Shown: positions 8,332 to 17,603 of the stretch, piece by piece
Position numbering within the stretch: position 1 is the first letter of the stretch
How the letters are laid out: the number at the start of each line of letters is the position of its first letter
Source of the DNA: Pseudomonas donghuensis
GTDB lineage: Bacteria; Pseudomonadota; Gammaproteobacteria; Pseudomonadales; Pseudomonadaceae
Length of the DNA: 45,850 nucleotides
Assembly (NCBI RefSeq): GCF_000259195.1
Contig: NZ_JH650764.1
Coordinates: 71,090 to 116,939, forward strand
Reading direction: 5' to 3'
Position numbers and translations under genes: made by a program
The notes under the pieces: generated by a model
Told to the model about the DNA's origin: nothing
What the model saw: the letters and a program-made list of their open reading frames with translations, nothing else
The model's database searches: none

Positions 8332-9648
8332 TCAGTACTGGTAGCGCAGCAGGGCGTGAGGCAGCGAGTGCAAGGCGAAAAACGCCAGCAGGGCGACGCA
8401 GGCCGGCAGGATCAGCCACCACACCCGTAGCGGCAAGGCCGTGAGCGGCTGGCGATTCTGGGTCAGGGTCAGGCTGGTGGCGCACACGCAGCAGGCGAGC
8501 ATGGCGCCGGCGAGGATGTCGGTCGGCCAGTGCGCCCCCAGGTACACCCGCGACAGCGCGATCGACAGCGCCGGGATGCAACCCAGCAGAATCCAGGTCA
8601 GGCGCATGCGCGGCGGTTGTCCGCGTCCGGCCAGTACCGCCAGCACCAGAAAGAACGCAAACGACGCCGAGCTGTGGCCGCTGGGCATGCTGTAGGTGGT
8701 CAGCGGATCGGTCAGTACTTGCGGGCGCGCCCGAGCAAACAGCCATTTGAGGCTGCCGTTGGCCAGGGCCGTGCCGATCAGGGTGCTGCCGGCGAAAATC
8801 GCCGGGCGCCACTGGCGGGCCAGCAGCAACAGGCCAGTGAGCAGGCCGCCGAGGAAGAACTGGGTACGGAAATCGCCGAGGCGGGTGATCAGCACCACCG
8901 TACCGTCGATGGCGCGACTGCGGTTTTCCTGGATCAGGGTCATCAGGCCCTGGTCGAACTGGGTCAGGTACGGCCAGCCGAAAAACAGCCCGGTCAGGGC
9001 CAGCAGGCTCATCCCGGCAATCAGCCGGGTGCCGCGGCGCATGCTGCGCAGGCTGCTGTTGATGCTCAGGCCGATCAACACTGCCAGGCCGCCGCCGACA
9101 ACCCCGGCTTGCGGCCAGAACCCTTCCGGCAATGGCAGGCGCATGGCCGCGCCAGTAGCCCAGCCTGGTAGCAGGTAAGCCACTGCCCAGCCGGCACCGG
9201 CAATCAGGCTTACCGCAATAAAGCGCGGCAGCGGCATGTCGAACATGCCGGCGACCATGGGCAGCATCGGCCGCAGCGGGCCGATGAAGCGCCCCACCAG
9301 CAGGCTGGCGATGCCGTAGCGCTGGAAGTAGGTCTCGGCGCTGCCGATCCATTCCGGATGATGGCGTAGCAGGGGCAAGCGGCGGATGTTCTGGTGAAAG
9401 CGTCGGCCCAGGGTGTAGGAGATCGCATCACCCAGCAGGCCGCCGGCAAAGCCCAGCAGCAGGGTTTCGCCCAGGCTCAGGGCGCCGCTGCCGGCCAGTA
9501 CGGCGACGGCGAACAGCAGGATGGTGCCGGGGACAATAATCCCGGCAATTGCCAGGCATTCCACGCAGGCCACCAGAAAAATGGCCAAACCCAGCCACTG
9601 CGGGTTGGCGCTGAGCCAGGTGGTCAGGCTGTCGAGCCATGGGCCCAT
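8332..9648 (-). CDS. DedA-family / PAP2 phosphatase fusion membrane protein
   Basis: A 438-residue inner-membrane protein with two domains. Residues about 15-190 are a DedA (SNARE-assoc) domain, with GRFIGPLRPMLPMVAG near residue 119; DedA proteins include undecaprenyl-phosphate and phospholipid flippases. Residues about 215-400 are a PAP2 lipid phosphatase with all three motifs: KWLFARARP (301-309), PSGHSS (322-327) and SRVYLGAHWPTD (366-377), including both catalytic histidines. The fusion suggests dephosphorylation of a lipid pyrophosphate such as undecaprenyl-PP coupled to carrier flipping, which is inference. It starts 4 bases after the mpg stop and is thus in an operon with it. Confidence 0.9.
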   Translation of the reverse strand: MGPWLDSLTTWLSANPQWLGLAIFLVACVECLAIAGIIVPGTILLFAVAVLAGSGALSLGETLLLGFAGGLLGDAISYTLGRRFHQNIRRLPLLRHHPEWIGSAETYFQRYGIASLLVGRFIGPLRPMLPMVAGMFDMPLPRFIAVSLIAGAGWAVAYLLPGWATGAAMRLPLPEGFWPQAGVVGGGLAVLIGLSINSSLRSMRRGTRLIAGMSLLALTGLFFGWPYLTQFDQGLMTLIQENRSRAIDGTVVLITRLGDFRTQFFLGGLLTGLLLLARQWRPAIFAGSTLIGTALANGSLKWLFARARPQVLTDPLTTYSMPSGHSSASFAFFLVLAVLAGRGQPPRMRLTWILLGCIPALSIALSRVYLGAHWPTDILAGAMLACCVCATSLTLTQNRQPLTALPLRVWWLILPACVALLAFFALHSLPHALLRYQY

Positions 9649-9652
9649 CGTG

Positions 9653-10345
9653 TCAGTTTCCTTGTGTCAGTAAAAAGTAGTCCCGGCCTTCGACTTGGCC
9701 CCGGCGCAGCGGGTTCCGTGTGCAATGGCGGGCGAAGCTGGCATCGACGAAACGGTAGGGCAGGTGTTCATCGCGGCCGTGGGGAATTCCCAAGCGGGTG
9801 GTCTGGATAATCTGTTTCACGTTGATACCGCAGTCTTCGACAAACAGCTGTTCGGCATCGAAGCGTTTGCCGTCCCAGTGCGGCACTTTCAGGCCCAGGG
9901 CTTTGCACAGCAGGGTCTGGCCGGCGCACAAGCGTTCGGGCGGGCGCGCCTGGCCGTTGGCGTCGGGGTTGTTGCGTTGCATTTGCGCCAGGCTGTTGTC
10001 GTCCGAAAGGGCGTCGACGAAGGGGTAGGCCGACTTGATCAGCACCGCATTGCCCGGGCCGTGGGCGCTGAAGTTCAGCGAGTCGCCGCCGCGGGCGTAG
10101 TACATGTAGATGTGCCCGCCATCGAGGAACAGCGCCCGGCGCTTTTCCGTGTAGCCGAGGGAGGCGTGGCTGCCCTTGTCGGTGAGGTAGTAGGCCTCGG
10201 TCTCGATGATCCGTGCCGCCAGCCAGTACGGGCCGTGGCGATGACGGATGACCTTGCCCAGCAGGGCCTTGGCCAGTTCTTCGGCGTCGCGATCGAAGAA
10301 ACTGTCGGGCAGGGCCTGGAGCGGGCAGGGGGCGGAGTCGGGCAT
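9653..10345 (-). CDS. mpg: 3-methyladenine DNA glycosylase (AAG/MPG family)
   Basis: Base-excision repair glycosylase that removes alkylated purines such as 3-methyladenine and hypoxanthine. The protein has 230 residues. The family core is clear: [15 protein letters not shown], the catalytic region [11 protein letters not shown], then [20 protein letters not shown] with [20 protein letters not shown] chose the ATG at 10345 because homologues begin about here; an in-frame ATG 26 codons upstream exists, and neither has a strong ribosome-binding site. It is upstream of the DedA-PAP2 gene and divergent from proA. Confidence 0.9.
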   Translation of the reverse strand: MPDSAPCPLQALPDSFFDRDAEELAKALLGKVIRHRHGPYWLAARIIETEAYYLTDKGSHASLGYTEKRRALFLDGGHIYMYYARGGDSLNFSAHGPGNAVLIKSAYPFVDALSDDNSLAQMQRNNPDANGQARPPERLCAGQTLLCKALGLKVPHWDGKRFDAEQLFVEDCGINVKQIIQTTRLGIPHGRDEHLPYRFVDASFARHCTRNPLRRGQVEGRDYFLLTQGN

Positions 10346-10437
10346 GTTGGCGGGTTCGCGGGTGGACAGGTGGGCGATGATAGCAATTTCTGTCTTAACC
10401 AACCCTGAATGGCCGAAGTGCACTGTTGGAGCAACTG

Positions 10438-10476
10438 TCTGTGGGCGGCTTCAGCGCTGGCAAGCCAGCTCCCACA
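10438..10476. repeat. REP-like element of the GCTGGCAAGCCAGC class
   Basis: The core GCGCTGGCAAGCCAGCTCCCACA (split here as GCGCTGGCAAGC plus CAGCTCCCACA, 10454-10476) is a common Pseudomonas intergenic repeat and contains the palindrome GCTGG-CAAG-CCAGC. A degenerate opposite arm TGTGGGCGGCTTCAGCG begins at about 10440. It sits between the divergent mpg and proA genes. Confidence 0.6.
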
Positions 10477-10574
10477 CGTCTTGCAACAACCCTGAGAGCA
10501 CCGTCAATCCTGTGGGCGCGGCACTCTTTTCGACCATCCGCCTGTCACCGCTGGGCGTGGGGCCGCACGACAGC

Positions 10575-10580
10575 TATAAT
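10575..10580 (+). promoter_or_regulatory. Candidate -10 element for proA
   Basis: TATAAT ends 36 bases before the proA ATG. The matching -35 position reads TGGGCG, a poor hexamer, so the call is tentative. The REP-like element lies about 100 bases upstream. Confidence 0.4.
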
Positions 10581-10616
10581 CATCCGATTTTCCCCTTCGC
10601 CAAGACCACTGAGCCC

Positions 10617-11888
10617 ATGACTGAGTCCGTTCTTGACTACATGACCCGCCTGGGGCGCGCTGCCCGCGCGGCTTCCCGCGTGATCGGCCGTGCCAGCACT
10701 GCGCAGAAGAACCGCGCCCTGCAAGCTGCCGCCAACGCCCTGGATGCTGCCCGCGCCGAGCTGACCGCCGCCAATGAGCTGGACCTGGCCGCTGGCCGTG
10801 CCAATGGCCTGGAACCGGCCATGCTCGAGCGTCTGGCGCTGACCCCGGCGCGCATCGACAGCATGATCGTCGGCCTGCGTCAGGTGGCCAGCCTGCCGGA
10901 CCCGGTCGGTGCGATCCGCGACATGAGCTACCGGCCGTCGGGTATCCAGGTCGGCAAGATGCGTGTACCGCTGGGGGTGATCGGCATCATCTACGAGTCG
11001 CGGCCGAACGTGACCATCGACGCCGCCAGCCTGTGCCTGAAGTCGGGCAACGCCACCATCCTGCGTGGCGGCTCCGAGGCCATCCACTCCAACCGCGCCA
11101 TTGCCGCCTGCATCCAGCGCGGCCTGGCCGAGGCCGGCTTGCCGGCAGCGGTGGTGCAAGTGGTGGAAACCACTGATCGCGAAGCGGTCGGCGCGCTGAT
11201 CAGCATGCCGGAATTCGTTGATGTCATCGTGCCTCGTGGTGGCAAGGGTCTGATCGAGCGCATCAGCCGCGACGCACGGGTGCCGGTGATCAAGCACCTG
11301 GACGGTATCTGCCACGTTTACGTGGCCGAGCATGCCGATCTGGACAAGGCCCGGCGCATCGCCTTCAACGCCAAGACCTACCGTTACGGCATCTGCGGGG
11401 CGATGGAAACCCTGCTGGTCGATCAGTCGGTAGCTGCGGAGTTCTTGCCGGAAATGGCCCGCCAATTTCGGGAAAAAGGCGTCGAACTGCGCGGTTGCGA
11501 GCGTACCCTGAAAATCATCGAGGCGGTGCCGGCGACGGAACAGGACTGGAGCACCGAATACCTCGCGGCCATTCTGTCGATCCGTGTGGTGGACGGCCTG
11601 GACCAGGCGATTGAACACATTAACCGGTATGGCTCGCACCATACCGATTCCATCGTGACCGAACATCAGGCACAGGCTCGCCAGTTCATGGCCGAGGTCG
11701 ATTCGTCCTCGGTGATGATCAATACACCGACCTGCTTTGCCGACGGTTTCGAGTATGGCCTGGGCGCGGAGATCGGGATTTCCACCGACAAGCTGCACGC
11801 CCGCGGCCCGGTCGGCCTGGAAGGCCTGACCTGTGAGAAATACGTGGTGATCGGCGACGGTCAGTTGCGCGGACAGGAGTCGCTCTGA
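10617..11888 (+). CDS. proA: Gamma-glutamyl phosphate reductase
   Basis: Second step of proline synthesis: NADPH-dependent reduction of gamma-glutamyl phosphate to glutamate semialdehyde, in the cytoplasm. The protein has 423 residues from the ATG at 10617, the usual ProA length. Family segments include [20 protein letters not shown], the glycine-rich [14 protein letters not shown], and the catalytic Cys region [18 protein letters not shown]. The C-terminal half has [20 protein letters not shown] as expected. The downstream nadD begins about 30 bases later, consistent with one transcript running from proA through the mrd genes, the arrangement known in Pseudomonas. Confidence 0.97.
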   Translation: MTESVLDYMTRLGRAARAASRVIGRASTAQKNRALQAAANALDAARAELTAANELDLAAGRANGLEPAMLERLALTPARIDSMIVGLRQVASLPDPVGAIRDMSYRPSGIQVGKMRVPLGVIGIIYESRPNVTIDAASLCLKSGNATILRGGSEAIHSNRAIAACIQRGLAEAGLPAAVVQVVETTDREAVGALISMPEFVDVIVPRGGKGLIERISRDARVPVIKHLDGICHVYVAEHADLDKARRIAFNAKTYRYGICGAMETLLVDQSVAAEFLPEMARQFREKGVELRGCERTLKIIEAVPATEQDWSTEYLAAILSIRVVDGLDQAIEHINRYGSHHTDSIVTEHQAQARQFMAEVDSSSVMINTPTCFADGFEYGLGAEIGISTDKLHARGPVGLEGLTCEKYVVIGDGQLRGQESL

Positions 11889-11919
11889 CTTGGCCGAGCG
11901 CAAGCCGCCCGCCCGCCTC

Positions 11920-12576
11920 ATGACGATGTCGCCCGCCCGGCGCATCGGTGTGCTCGGCGGGACATTCGACCCGGTGCATATCGGTCACCTGCGCAGTGCG
12001 CTGGAGGTGGCCGAAGTGCTGGCGCTGGACGAGCTGCGGCTGATGCCCAATGCCCGCCCGCCGCACCGCGACACGCCGCAGGTGTCGGCACAGGACCGTC
12101 TGGCGATGGTCCAGTGCGCTGTTCAGGGCGTGCCAACGCTGTCGGTCGATGCCCGCGAGCTTGCCCGCGACAAGCCGTCGTACACCATTGAAACGCTGGA
12201 ACTGATGCGCGCCGAAATGGCCGCCTCGGAGCAACTGTTTCTGCTGCTGGGCTGGGACGCGTTCTGCGGCCTGCCCAGTTGGCACCGTTGGGAAGAATTG
12301 CTGCAACACTGTCACATCCTGGTGCTGCAACGCCCGGATGCCGACGTCGAGCCGCCGGATGCCTTGCGCAACTTGCTGGCAGCGCGTTCGGTCAGTGATC
12401 CGCAGGCCCTGGAAGGGCCTGCCGGGAATATTGCATTCGTCTGGCAGACACCGCTTGCGGTGTCTGCCACGCAGATCCGACAGCTGCTGGCCAGCGGCAA
12501 GTCGGTGCGGTTTCTGGTGCCGGACGCAGTACTGGCCTACATCGATGCGCACAACCTTTACCGTGCGCCGAACTGA
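11920..12576 (+). CDS. nadD: Nicotinate-mononucleotide adenylyltransferase
   Basis: Transfers AMP from ATP to nicotinate mononucleotide, forming deamido-NAD, the shared step of de novo and salvage NAD synthesis. The nucleotidyltransferase signature [18 protein letters not shown] and the C-terminal [12 protein letters not shown] (ISSTxxR equivalent) are present, with MPNARPPHR and [20 protein letters not shown] between. Two ATGs (11920 and 11926) and an upstream TTG (11890) are possible starts; I favour 11920, giving 218 residues close to known Pseudomonas NadD. Ribosome-binding sites are weak for all three. Confidence 0.93.
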   Translation: MTMSPARRIGVLGGTFDPVHIGHLRSALEVAEVLALDELRLMPNARPPHRDTPQVSAQDRLAMVQCAVQGVPTLSVDARELARDKPSYTIETLELMRAEMAASEQLFLLLGWDAFCGLPSWHRWEELLQHCHILVLQRPDADVEPPDALRNLLAARSVSDPQALEGPAGNIAFVWQTPLAVSATQIRQLLASGKSVRFLVPDAVLAYIDAHNLYRAPN

Positions 12577-12621
12577 GGGTGCTGAGAAGCGCCTTACATT
12601 ATTGAGTTGAATGAGTTTTAT

Positions 12622-13050
12622 ATGACCAAGCAAAAACACAACGCCGTCAGCGCCGAAGAACTGGTCGAACTGACCAAGTCCGCCCTGGAAGACGTCAAGG
12701 CCCAGGACATCCAGGTCATCGACGTGCGCGAAAAGCACAGCCTGACCGATTACATGATCATCGCCACCGGTACTTCCAACCGCCAGATCAGTGCGATGCT
12801 GGAAAAGGTTCGCGAACAGGTCAAGGCCAAGGGCGTGCAGCCTCTGGGCGAAGAAGGCAAGGGCGACAGCGACTGGGTGCTGCTCGACCTCAACGACGTC
12901 ATCGTCCACATGATGACCGCCGCTGCCCGTCAGTTCTACGACCTCGAACGTCTGTGGCTGGGCGCCGAGCAGAGCCGCGCTGCCGATGGCAAGCACCACA
13001 GCCCGGAAAACACCCACGACTTTTCAGACAAGCTCAAAGACCGGGAATAA
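12622..13050 (+). CDS. rsfS: Ribosomal silencing factor RsfS
   Basis: Binds ribosomal protein uL14 on the large subunit and blocks subunit joining during starvation. The 142-residue protein contains the DUF143 core AQDIQVIDVREKHSLTDYMI, IATGTSNRQISAM and GDSDWVLLDLNDVIVHMM, then AARQFYDLERLW. A charged tail follows. An ATG at 12607 in the same frame is a second candidate start, adding five residues; 12622 (MTKQKHN) resembles known family starts more. It precedes rlmH by 9 bases, the order conserved with E. coli ybeB-ybeA-mrdA-mrdB. Confidence 0.93.
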   Translation: MTKQKHNAVSAEELVELTKSALEDVKAQDIQVIDVREKHSLTDYMIIATGTSNRQISAMLEKVREQVKAKGVQPLGEEGKGDSDWVLLDLNDVIVHMMTAAARQFYDLERLWLGAEQSRAADGKHHSPENTHDFSDKLKDRE

Positions 13051-13059
13051 GGAAAGCTC

Positions 13060-13527
13060 GTGCGTCTGCGTCTGATCGCGGTCGGCTCGCGCATGCCCAA
13101 GTGGGTCGAGGACGGTTGGCATGAATATGCCAAGCGCCTGCCCTCGGAGCTGTCGCTGGAGCTGGTGGAAATACCGCTCAATACCCGGGGCAAGAATGCC
13201 GACGTCGCCCGTCTGATTCGTCAGGAGGGTGAGGCCATGCTCGCCAAGGTCCAGCCAGGGGAACGGATTGTCACCCTGGAGGTCCATGGCAAGCCCTGGA
13301 GTACCGAGCAACTGGCGGTCGAGCTGGACCGCTGGCGCCTGGACTCGCGTACGGTCAACTTCATGGTTGGCGGCCCCGAAGGGCTGGCGCCGGAAGTCTG
13401 TGCGCGGGCCGAGCAGCGCTGGTCGCTGTCGCCGCTGACACTGCCCCACCCGTTGGTAAGGATACTGATCGGCGAACAGCTGTACCGCGCCTGGACCGTA
13501 TTGTCCGGGCATCCCTACCATAAATAA
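13060..13527 (+). CDS. rlmH: 23S rRNA (pseudouridine-1915-N3)-methyltransferase
   Basis: SPOUT-class methyltransferase that modifies pseudouridine 1915 in helix 69 of 23S rRNA on the assembled 70S ribosome. It has 155 residues, the exact family length, starting from GTG with GGAAAG upstream. Signature segments are [34 protein letters not shown], the SAM-binding [14 protein letters not shown], and the C-terminal [18 protein letters not shown] that forms the trefoil knot. It sits between rsfS and mrdA. Confidence 0.96.
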   Translation: MRLRLIAVGSRMPKWVEDGWHEYAKRLPSELSLELVEIPLNTRGKNADVARLIRQEGEAMLAKVQPGERIVTLEVHGKPWSTEQLAVELDRWRLDSRTVNFMVGGPEGLAPEVCARAEQRWSLSPLTLPHPLVRILIGEQLYRAWTVLSGHPYHK

Positions 13528-13543
13528 GCCTTAAGCCCTTTCA

Positions 13544-15433
13544 ATGTCGCAGCCGATTCGCCTCAAGGATCACGAGAAAGACGCCCGCCTGGTGCGTAGC
13601 CGCGTCGTGGTCGGTGCAGTGGCGATCGTCCTGCTGATCTGCGTGTTGATTGCCCGCCTGTATTACCTGCAGGTGATCCAGTACGACTATCACTCGACCC
13701 TGTCGGAAAACAACCGGGTGCATGTGCAGCCGATTCCGCCGACTCGCGGGCTGATTTTCGACCGTAACGGGGTGATCGTCGCCGACAACCGGCCAAGTTT
13801 CAGCCTGAGCATGACCCGCGAGCGCTCCGGCAACTGGCAGCAGGTGCTCGACGTGATCGTCGAGGTGCTGGAACTGACCCCGGATGACCGCACCCTGTTC
13901 GAAAAGCGCATGCGCCAGGGGCGTAGGCCGTTCGAGCCGGTGCCGATCCTGTTCGAGCTGACCGAGGAGCAGATCGCCCGTATCGCGGTGAACCAGTTCC
14001 GGCTGCCGGGTGTGGAAGTGGTTGCCCAGTTGGTGCGCCATTACCCGCAGGGTGCGCACTTCGCGCATTCGGTCGGCTATGTCGGGCGGATCAACGAGAA
14101 AGAGCTGAAAACCCTCGACCCGGTCAACTACAGCGGCACCCACCATATCGGCAAGACCGGCATCGAGCGCTTCTACGAGCCGGAACTGCACGGCCAGGTG
14201 GGGTACGAAGAGGTCGAGACCAACGCCCGGGGCCGCGTGTTGCGGGTGCTCAAGCGTACGGACCCGATCCCCGGCAAGGACATCGTCCTGAGCCTCGACA
14301 TCAAGCTGCAAGAGGCCGCCGAGGCTGCTTTGGGCGGGCGTCGCGGCGCCATTGTCGCCCTCGATCCGAACACCGGCGAAGTGCTGGCGATGGTCAGCCA
14401 GCCGAGCTTCGACCCCAACCTGTTCGTCACCGGCATCAGCTTCAAGGCCTACGCCGAGCTGCGCGACTCGATCGACCGGCCGCTGTTCAACCGCGTGTTG
14501 CGCGGCTTGTATCCGCCAGGCTCGACGATCAAGCCGGCGGTGGCGATTGCCGGCCTGGACAGTGGCGTGGTCACCGCATCGAGCCGGGTGTTCGATCCGG
14601 GCTATTACCAACTGCCCAATTACGATCACAAGTACCGCAACTGGAACCGCAGCGGTGATGGCTGGGTGGACCTGGACACGGCGATCATGCGTTCCAACGA
14701 CACCTACTTCTACGACCTGGCGCACAAGATGGGCATCGACAAACTGTCGTCCTACATGAACCGCTTCGGCATCGGCCAGAAGGTCTCGCTGGACATGTTC
14801 GAAGAGTCGCCGGGGCTGATGCCGTCGCGGGAATGGAAGCGTGCCACCCGCAAGCAGGCCTGGTTCCCGGGGGAAACCCTGATTCTCGGGATCGGCCAGG
14901 GCTACATGCAGACCACGCCGTTGCAGCTGGCCCAGGCCACCGCGCTGATCGCCAGCAAGGGCAAGTGGAACCGCCCGCACCTGGCCAAGACCATCGAGGG
15001 CCTGCCGCCGGTGGACGAAAACCCCATGGACGACATCGTCCTGCGCGACAAGTCGGACTGGAACAAGGTCACCCACGGCATGGAGCAGGTGATGCACGGT
15101 GCCCGGGGTACCGCGCGCAAGGCCTCGGTCGGCGCTCAGTACCGGATTGCCGGCAAGAGTGGTACCGCTCAGGTGGTAGCGATCAAGCAGGGTGAGAAGT
15201 ACGACCGCAACAAGCTGCAAGAGCGCCACCGCGACCACGCCCTGTTCGTTGGCTTCGCGCCGGCCGACAACCCGAAGATCGTGGTCTCGGTGATGGTCGA
15301 GAACGGCGAGTCCGGCTCCGGCGTCGCCGCGCCGGTGGTGCGCCAGGTGATGGACGCCTGGCTGCTTGGCCCGGACGGCCGCCTCAAGCCTGAATTCGCC
15401 AACCCCACCGTTGCCCAGGAGCCTGCCCCGTGA
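13544..15433 (+). CDS. mrdA: Penicillin-binding protein 2, elongasome transpeptidase
   Basis: Class B PBP that crosslinks lateral-wall peptidoglycan together with RodA. The protein has 629 residues: a short cytoplasmic N-terminus, one membrane anchor (residues about 20-42), the dimerisation/pedestal region with RGLIFDRNGVIVADN, and a transpeptidase domain with the active-site serine in PGSTIKPAV (Ser327, Lys330), the RSNDTYFYDLA motif and GKSGTAQVV. Substrate-facing motifs are all intact, so it should bind beta-lactams such as mecillinam. The stop overlaps the rodA start by a few bases (GTGATGAG), implying coupled translation. Confidence 0.97.
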   Translation: MSQPIRLKDHEKDARLVRSRVVVGAVAIVLLICVLIARLYYLQVIQYDYHSTLSENNRVHVQPIPPTRGLIFDRNGVIVADNRPSFSLSMTRERSGNWQQVLDVIVEVLELTPDDRTLFEKRMRQGRRPFEPVPILFELTEEQIARIAVNQFRLPGVEVVAQLVRHYPQGAHFAHSVGYVGRINEKELKTLDPVNYSGTHHIGKTGIERFYEPELHGQVGYEEVETNARGRVLRVLKRTDPIPGKDIVLSLDIKLQEAAEAALGGRRGAIVALDPNTGEVLAMVSQPSFDPNLFVTGISFKAYAELRDSIDRPLFNRVLRGLYPPGSTIKPAVAIAGLDSGVVTASSRVFDPGYYQLPNYDHKYRNWNRSGDGWVDLDTAIMRSNDTYFYDLAHKMGIDKLSSYMNRFGIGQKVSLDMFEESPGLMPSREWKRATRKQAWFPGETLILGIGQGYMQTTPLQLAQATALIASKGKWNRPHLAKTIEGLPPVDENPMDDIVLRDKSDWNKVTHGMEQVMHGARGTARKASVGAQYRIAGKSGTAQVVAIKQGEKYDRNKLQERHRDHALFVGFAPADNPKIVVSVMVENGESGSGVAAPVVRQVMDAWLLGPDGRLKPEFANPTVAQEPAP

Positions 15434-16575
15434 TGAGTAACTTCGATCGCATGCTCTCCAGCGAGGATGTGATGCGGCGCCGCGCCAGTTTCCTGCAGCG
15501 CATCCATATCGACGGGCCGTTGCTGATCCTGCTGCTGACCCTGGCGGCCGGCAGCCTGTTCGTCCTCTATTCGGCCAGCGGCAAAAACTGGGACCTGTTG
15601 CTCAAGCAGGCCAGCTCCTTCGGCATCGGCCTGGTGTCGATGTTCGTGATTGCCCAGCTCGAGCCGCGCTTCATGGCCCGCTGGGTGCCTCTGGCCTATG
15701 TGGTCGGGGTGATCCTGCTGGTGGTGGTTGACGTCATGGGCCACAACGCCATGGGGGCCACTCGCTGGATCAACATCCCCGGGGTGATCCGCTTCCAGCC
15801 CTCGGAGTTCATGAAGATCATCATGCCGGCGACCATCGCCTGGTACCTGGCCAAGCGCTCGCTGCCGCCGCACCTCAAGCACGTGATGATCAGCCTGATC
15901 CTGATTGGCGTGCCGTTCATCCTTATCGTGCGTCAGCCGGACCTGGGCACCGCCTTGTTGATCCTGGCCTCCGGCGCCTTCGTGCTGTTCATGGGCGGCC
16001 TGCGCTGGCGTTGGATCCTCAGCGTGGTGGCGGCGGCGGTGCCGGTGGCGGTGGCCATGTGGTTCTTCGTCATGCACGACTACCAGAAGCAGCGGGTACT
16101 GACCTTCCTCGACCCGGAAAGTGACCCGCTGGGCACCGGCTGGAACATCATCCAGTCGAAAGCGGCGATCGGTTCGGGCGGCGTGTTCGGCAAGGGCTGG
16201 CTGCTGGGCACCCAGTCGCACCTGGATTTTCTCCCGGAAAGCCACACCGACTTCATCATCGCCGTGCTCGGCGAGGAGTTCGGCCTGGTCGGCATTTGCG
16301 CACTGTTGCTGATCTACCTGCTGCTGATCGGCCGCGGCCTGGTGATTACCGCCCAGGCCCAGACGCTCTACGGCAAGCTGCTGGCTGGCAGCCTGACCAT
16401 GACCTTCTTTGTTTATGTGTTCGTCAATATCGGTATGGTCAGCGGCTTGTTGCCGGTAGTAGGTGTGCCGCTGCCCTTCATTAGCTATGGCGGAACTTCG
16501 TTGGTGACGCTGCTGTCAGCGTTTGGGGTTTTAATGTCGATCCATACGCATCGCAAATGGATTGCGCAGGTTTGA
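15433..16575 (+). CDS. rodA: Rod-shape glycosyltransferase RodA
   Basis: SEDS-family peptidoglycan polymerase that works with PBP2 in cell elongation; inner membrane, about ten spans. Family hallmarks: RWINIPGVIRFQPSEFMKI, IVRQPDLGTALLILASG, the loop WNIIQSKAAIGSGG with KGWLLGTQSHLDFLPESHTD carrying the catalytic Asp, and VVGVPLPFISYGGTSLVTLL. The start is either the GTG at 15430 or the ATG at 15433, both inside the mrdA stop; the ATG is given (380 residues). The 3' end overlaps a possible longer start of the next gene. Confidence 0.96.
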   Translation: MSNFDRMLSSEDVMRRRASFLQRIHIDGPLLILLLTLAAGSLFVLYSASGKNWDLLLKQASSFGIGLVSMFVIAQLEPRFMARWVPLAYVVGVILLVVVDVMGHNAMGATRWINIPGVIRFQPSEFMKIIMPATIAWYLAKRSLPPHLKHVMISLILIGVPFILIVRQPDLGTALLILASGAFVLFMGGLRWRWILSVVAAAVPVAVAMWFFVMHDYQKQRVLTFLDPESDPLGTGWNIIQSKAAIGSGGVFGKGWLLGTQSHLDFLPESHTDFIIAVLGEEFGLVGICALLLIYLLLIGRGLVITAQAQTLYGKLLAGSLTMTFFVYVFVNIGMVSGLLPVVGVPLPFISYGGTSLVTLLSAFGVLMSIHTHRKWIAQV

Positions 16576-16592
16576 ATAAGGTGAAGAATTAC

Positions 16593-17603
16593 ATGCAAGC
16601 AATGCGTGGCTGGGCGGCTCGCTGTGCGCCTTGGGTCGGCTTTCTGGGTTTGTTCGGCGCAGCGCAAGGCGCTTGTGCCGGCGACTACGATGGCTCGCCC
16701 CAGGTGGCCGAGTTCGTCGGCGAAATGACCCGCGACTACGGTTTTGCCGGTGAGCAGCTGATGGGAGTGTTTCGCGAGGTTCAGCGCAAGCAGTCGATCC
16801 TTGACGCGATCTCGCGCCCGGCCGAGCGGGTAAAACCCTGGAAAGACTATCGCCCGATGTTCCTCACGGACGCCCGGGTCGCCCGCGGCGTCGACTTCTG
16901 GCGCCAGCACGAGGCCACCCTGGCCCGTGCCGAGCAGGAATACGGCGTGCCAGCCCAGGTGATCGTTTCGATCATCGGCGTCGAGACCTTCTTTGGCCGC
17001 AACACCGGCAACTACCGGGTGATCGACGCGCTGTCGACCCTGGGCTTCGACTACCCGCCGCGCGCCGAGTTCTTCCGCAAGGAGCTGCGCGAGTACCTGT
17101 TGCTGGCCCGCGAAGAGCAGGTCGACCCGCTGACCCTCAAAGGTTCCTACGCCGGGGCCATGGGCCTGCCGCAGTTCATGCCGAGCAGTTTTCGCGCTTA
17201 CGCCGTGGACTTTGACGGCGACGGCCACATCAATATCTGGAACAACCCGGACGATGCCATCGGCAGCGTGGCCAGCTACTTCAAGCGCCACGGCTGGGTG
17301 GCCGGCGAGCAGGTGGTCAGCCGTGCCACGGTGCGTGGCGAGCGCGTCGACGAGGGCCTGAGCCCGGGCATCGACGCGGTCAAGACGGTCGGGGAGTTGC
17401 GGGCACTGGGCTGGTCGAGTCATGATGCGCTGCGCGATGATCTGCCGGTCACCGCCTTCCGGCTCGAAGGCGACAATGGCCCGGAATACTGGCTGGGCCT
17501 GAAAAACTTCTACGCGATCACTCGCTATAACCGCAGCGTGATGTATGCCATGGCAGTGCATCAGCTCTCGGACCTGCTGGTTCAAGCACGGGGCGCCAAG
17601 TAA
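16593..17603 (+). CDS. mltB: Lytic murein transglycosylase B (SltB1-type)
   Basis: Cleaves the MurNAc-GlcNAc bond of peptidoglycan with 1,6-anhydro product formation, in the periplasm. The 336-residue protein has a signal peptide (residues about 1-29) without a lipobox, so it is probably soluble, as for P. aeruginosa SltB1 at the same position. The catalytic Glu131 lies in IIGVETFFGRNTGNY; AGAMGLPQFMPSSFRAYAVD and FDGDGHINIWNNPDDAIGSV are the SLT_2 signatures. The ATG at 16593 follows TAAGGTGAAG; an earlier in-frame ATG inside rodA is less likely. It abuts rlpA by a one-base overlap. Confidence 0.93.
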   Translation: MQAMRGWAARCAPWVGFLGLFGAAQGACAGDYDGSPQVAEFVGEMTRDYGFAGEQLMGVFREVQRKQSILDAISRPAERVKPWKDYRPMFLTDARVARGVDFWRQHEATLARAEQEYGVPAQVIVSIIGVETFFGRNTGNYRVIDALSTLGFDYPPRAEFFRKELREYLLLAREEQVDPLTLKGSYAGAMGLPQFMPSSFRAYAVDFDGDGHINIWNNPDDAIGSVASYFKRHGWVAGEQVVSRATVRGERVDEGLSPGIDAVKTVGELRALGWSSHDALRDDLPVTAFRLEGDNGPEYWLGLKNFYAITRYNRSVMYAMAVHQLSDLLVQARGAK

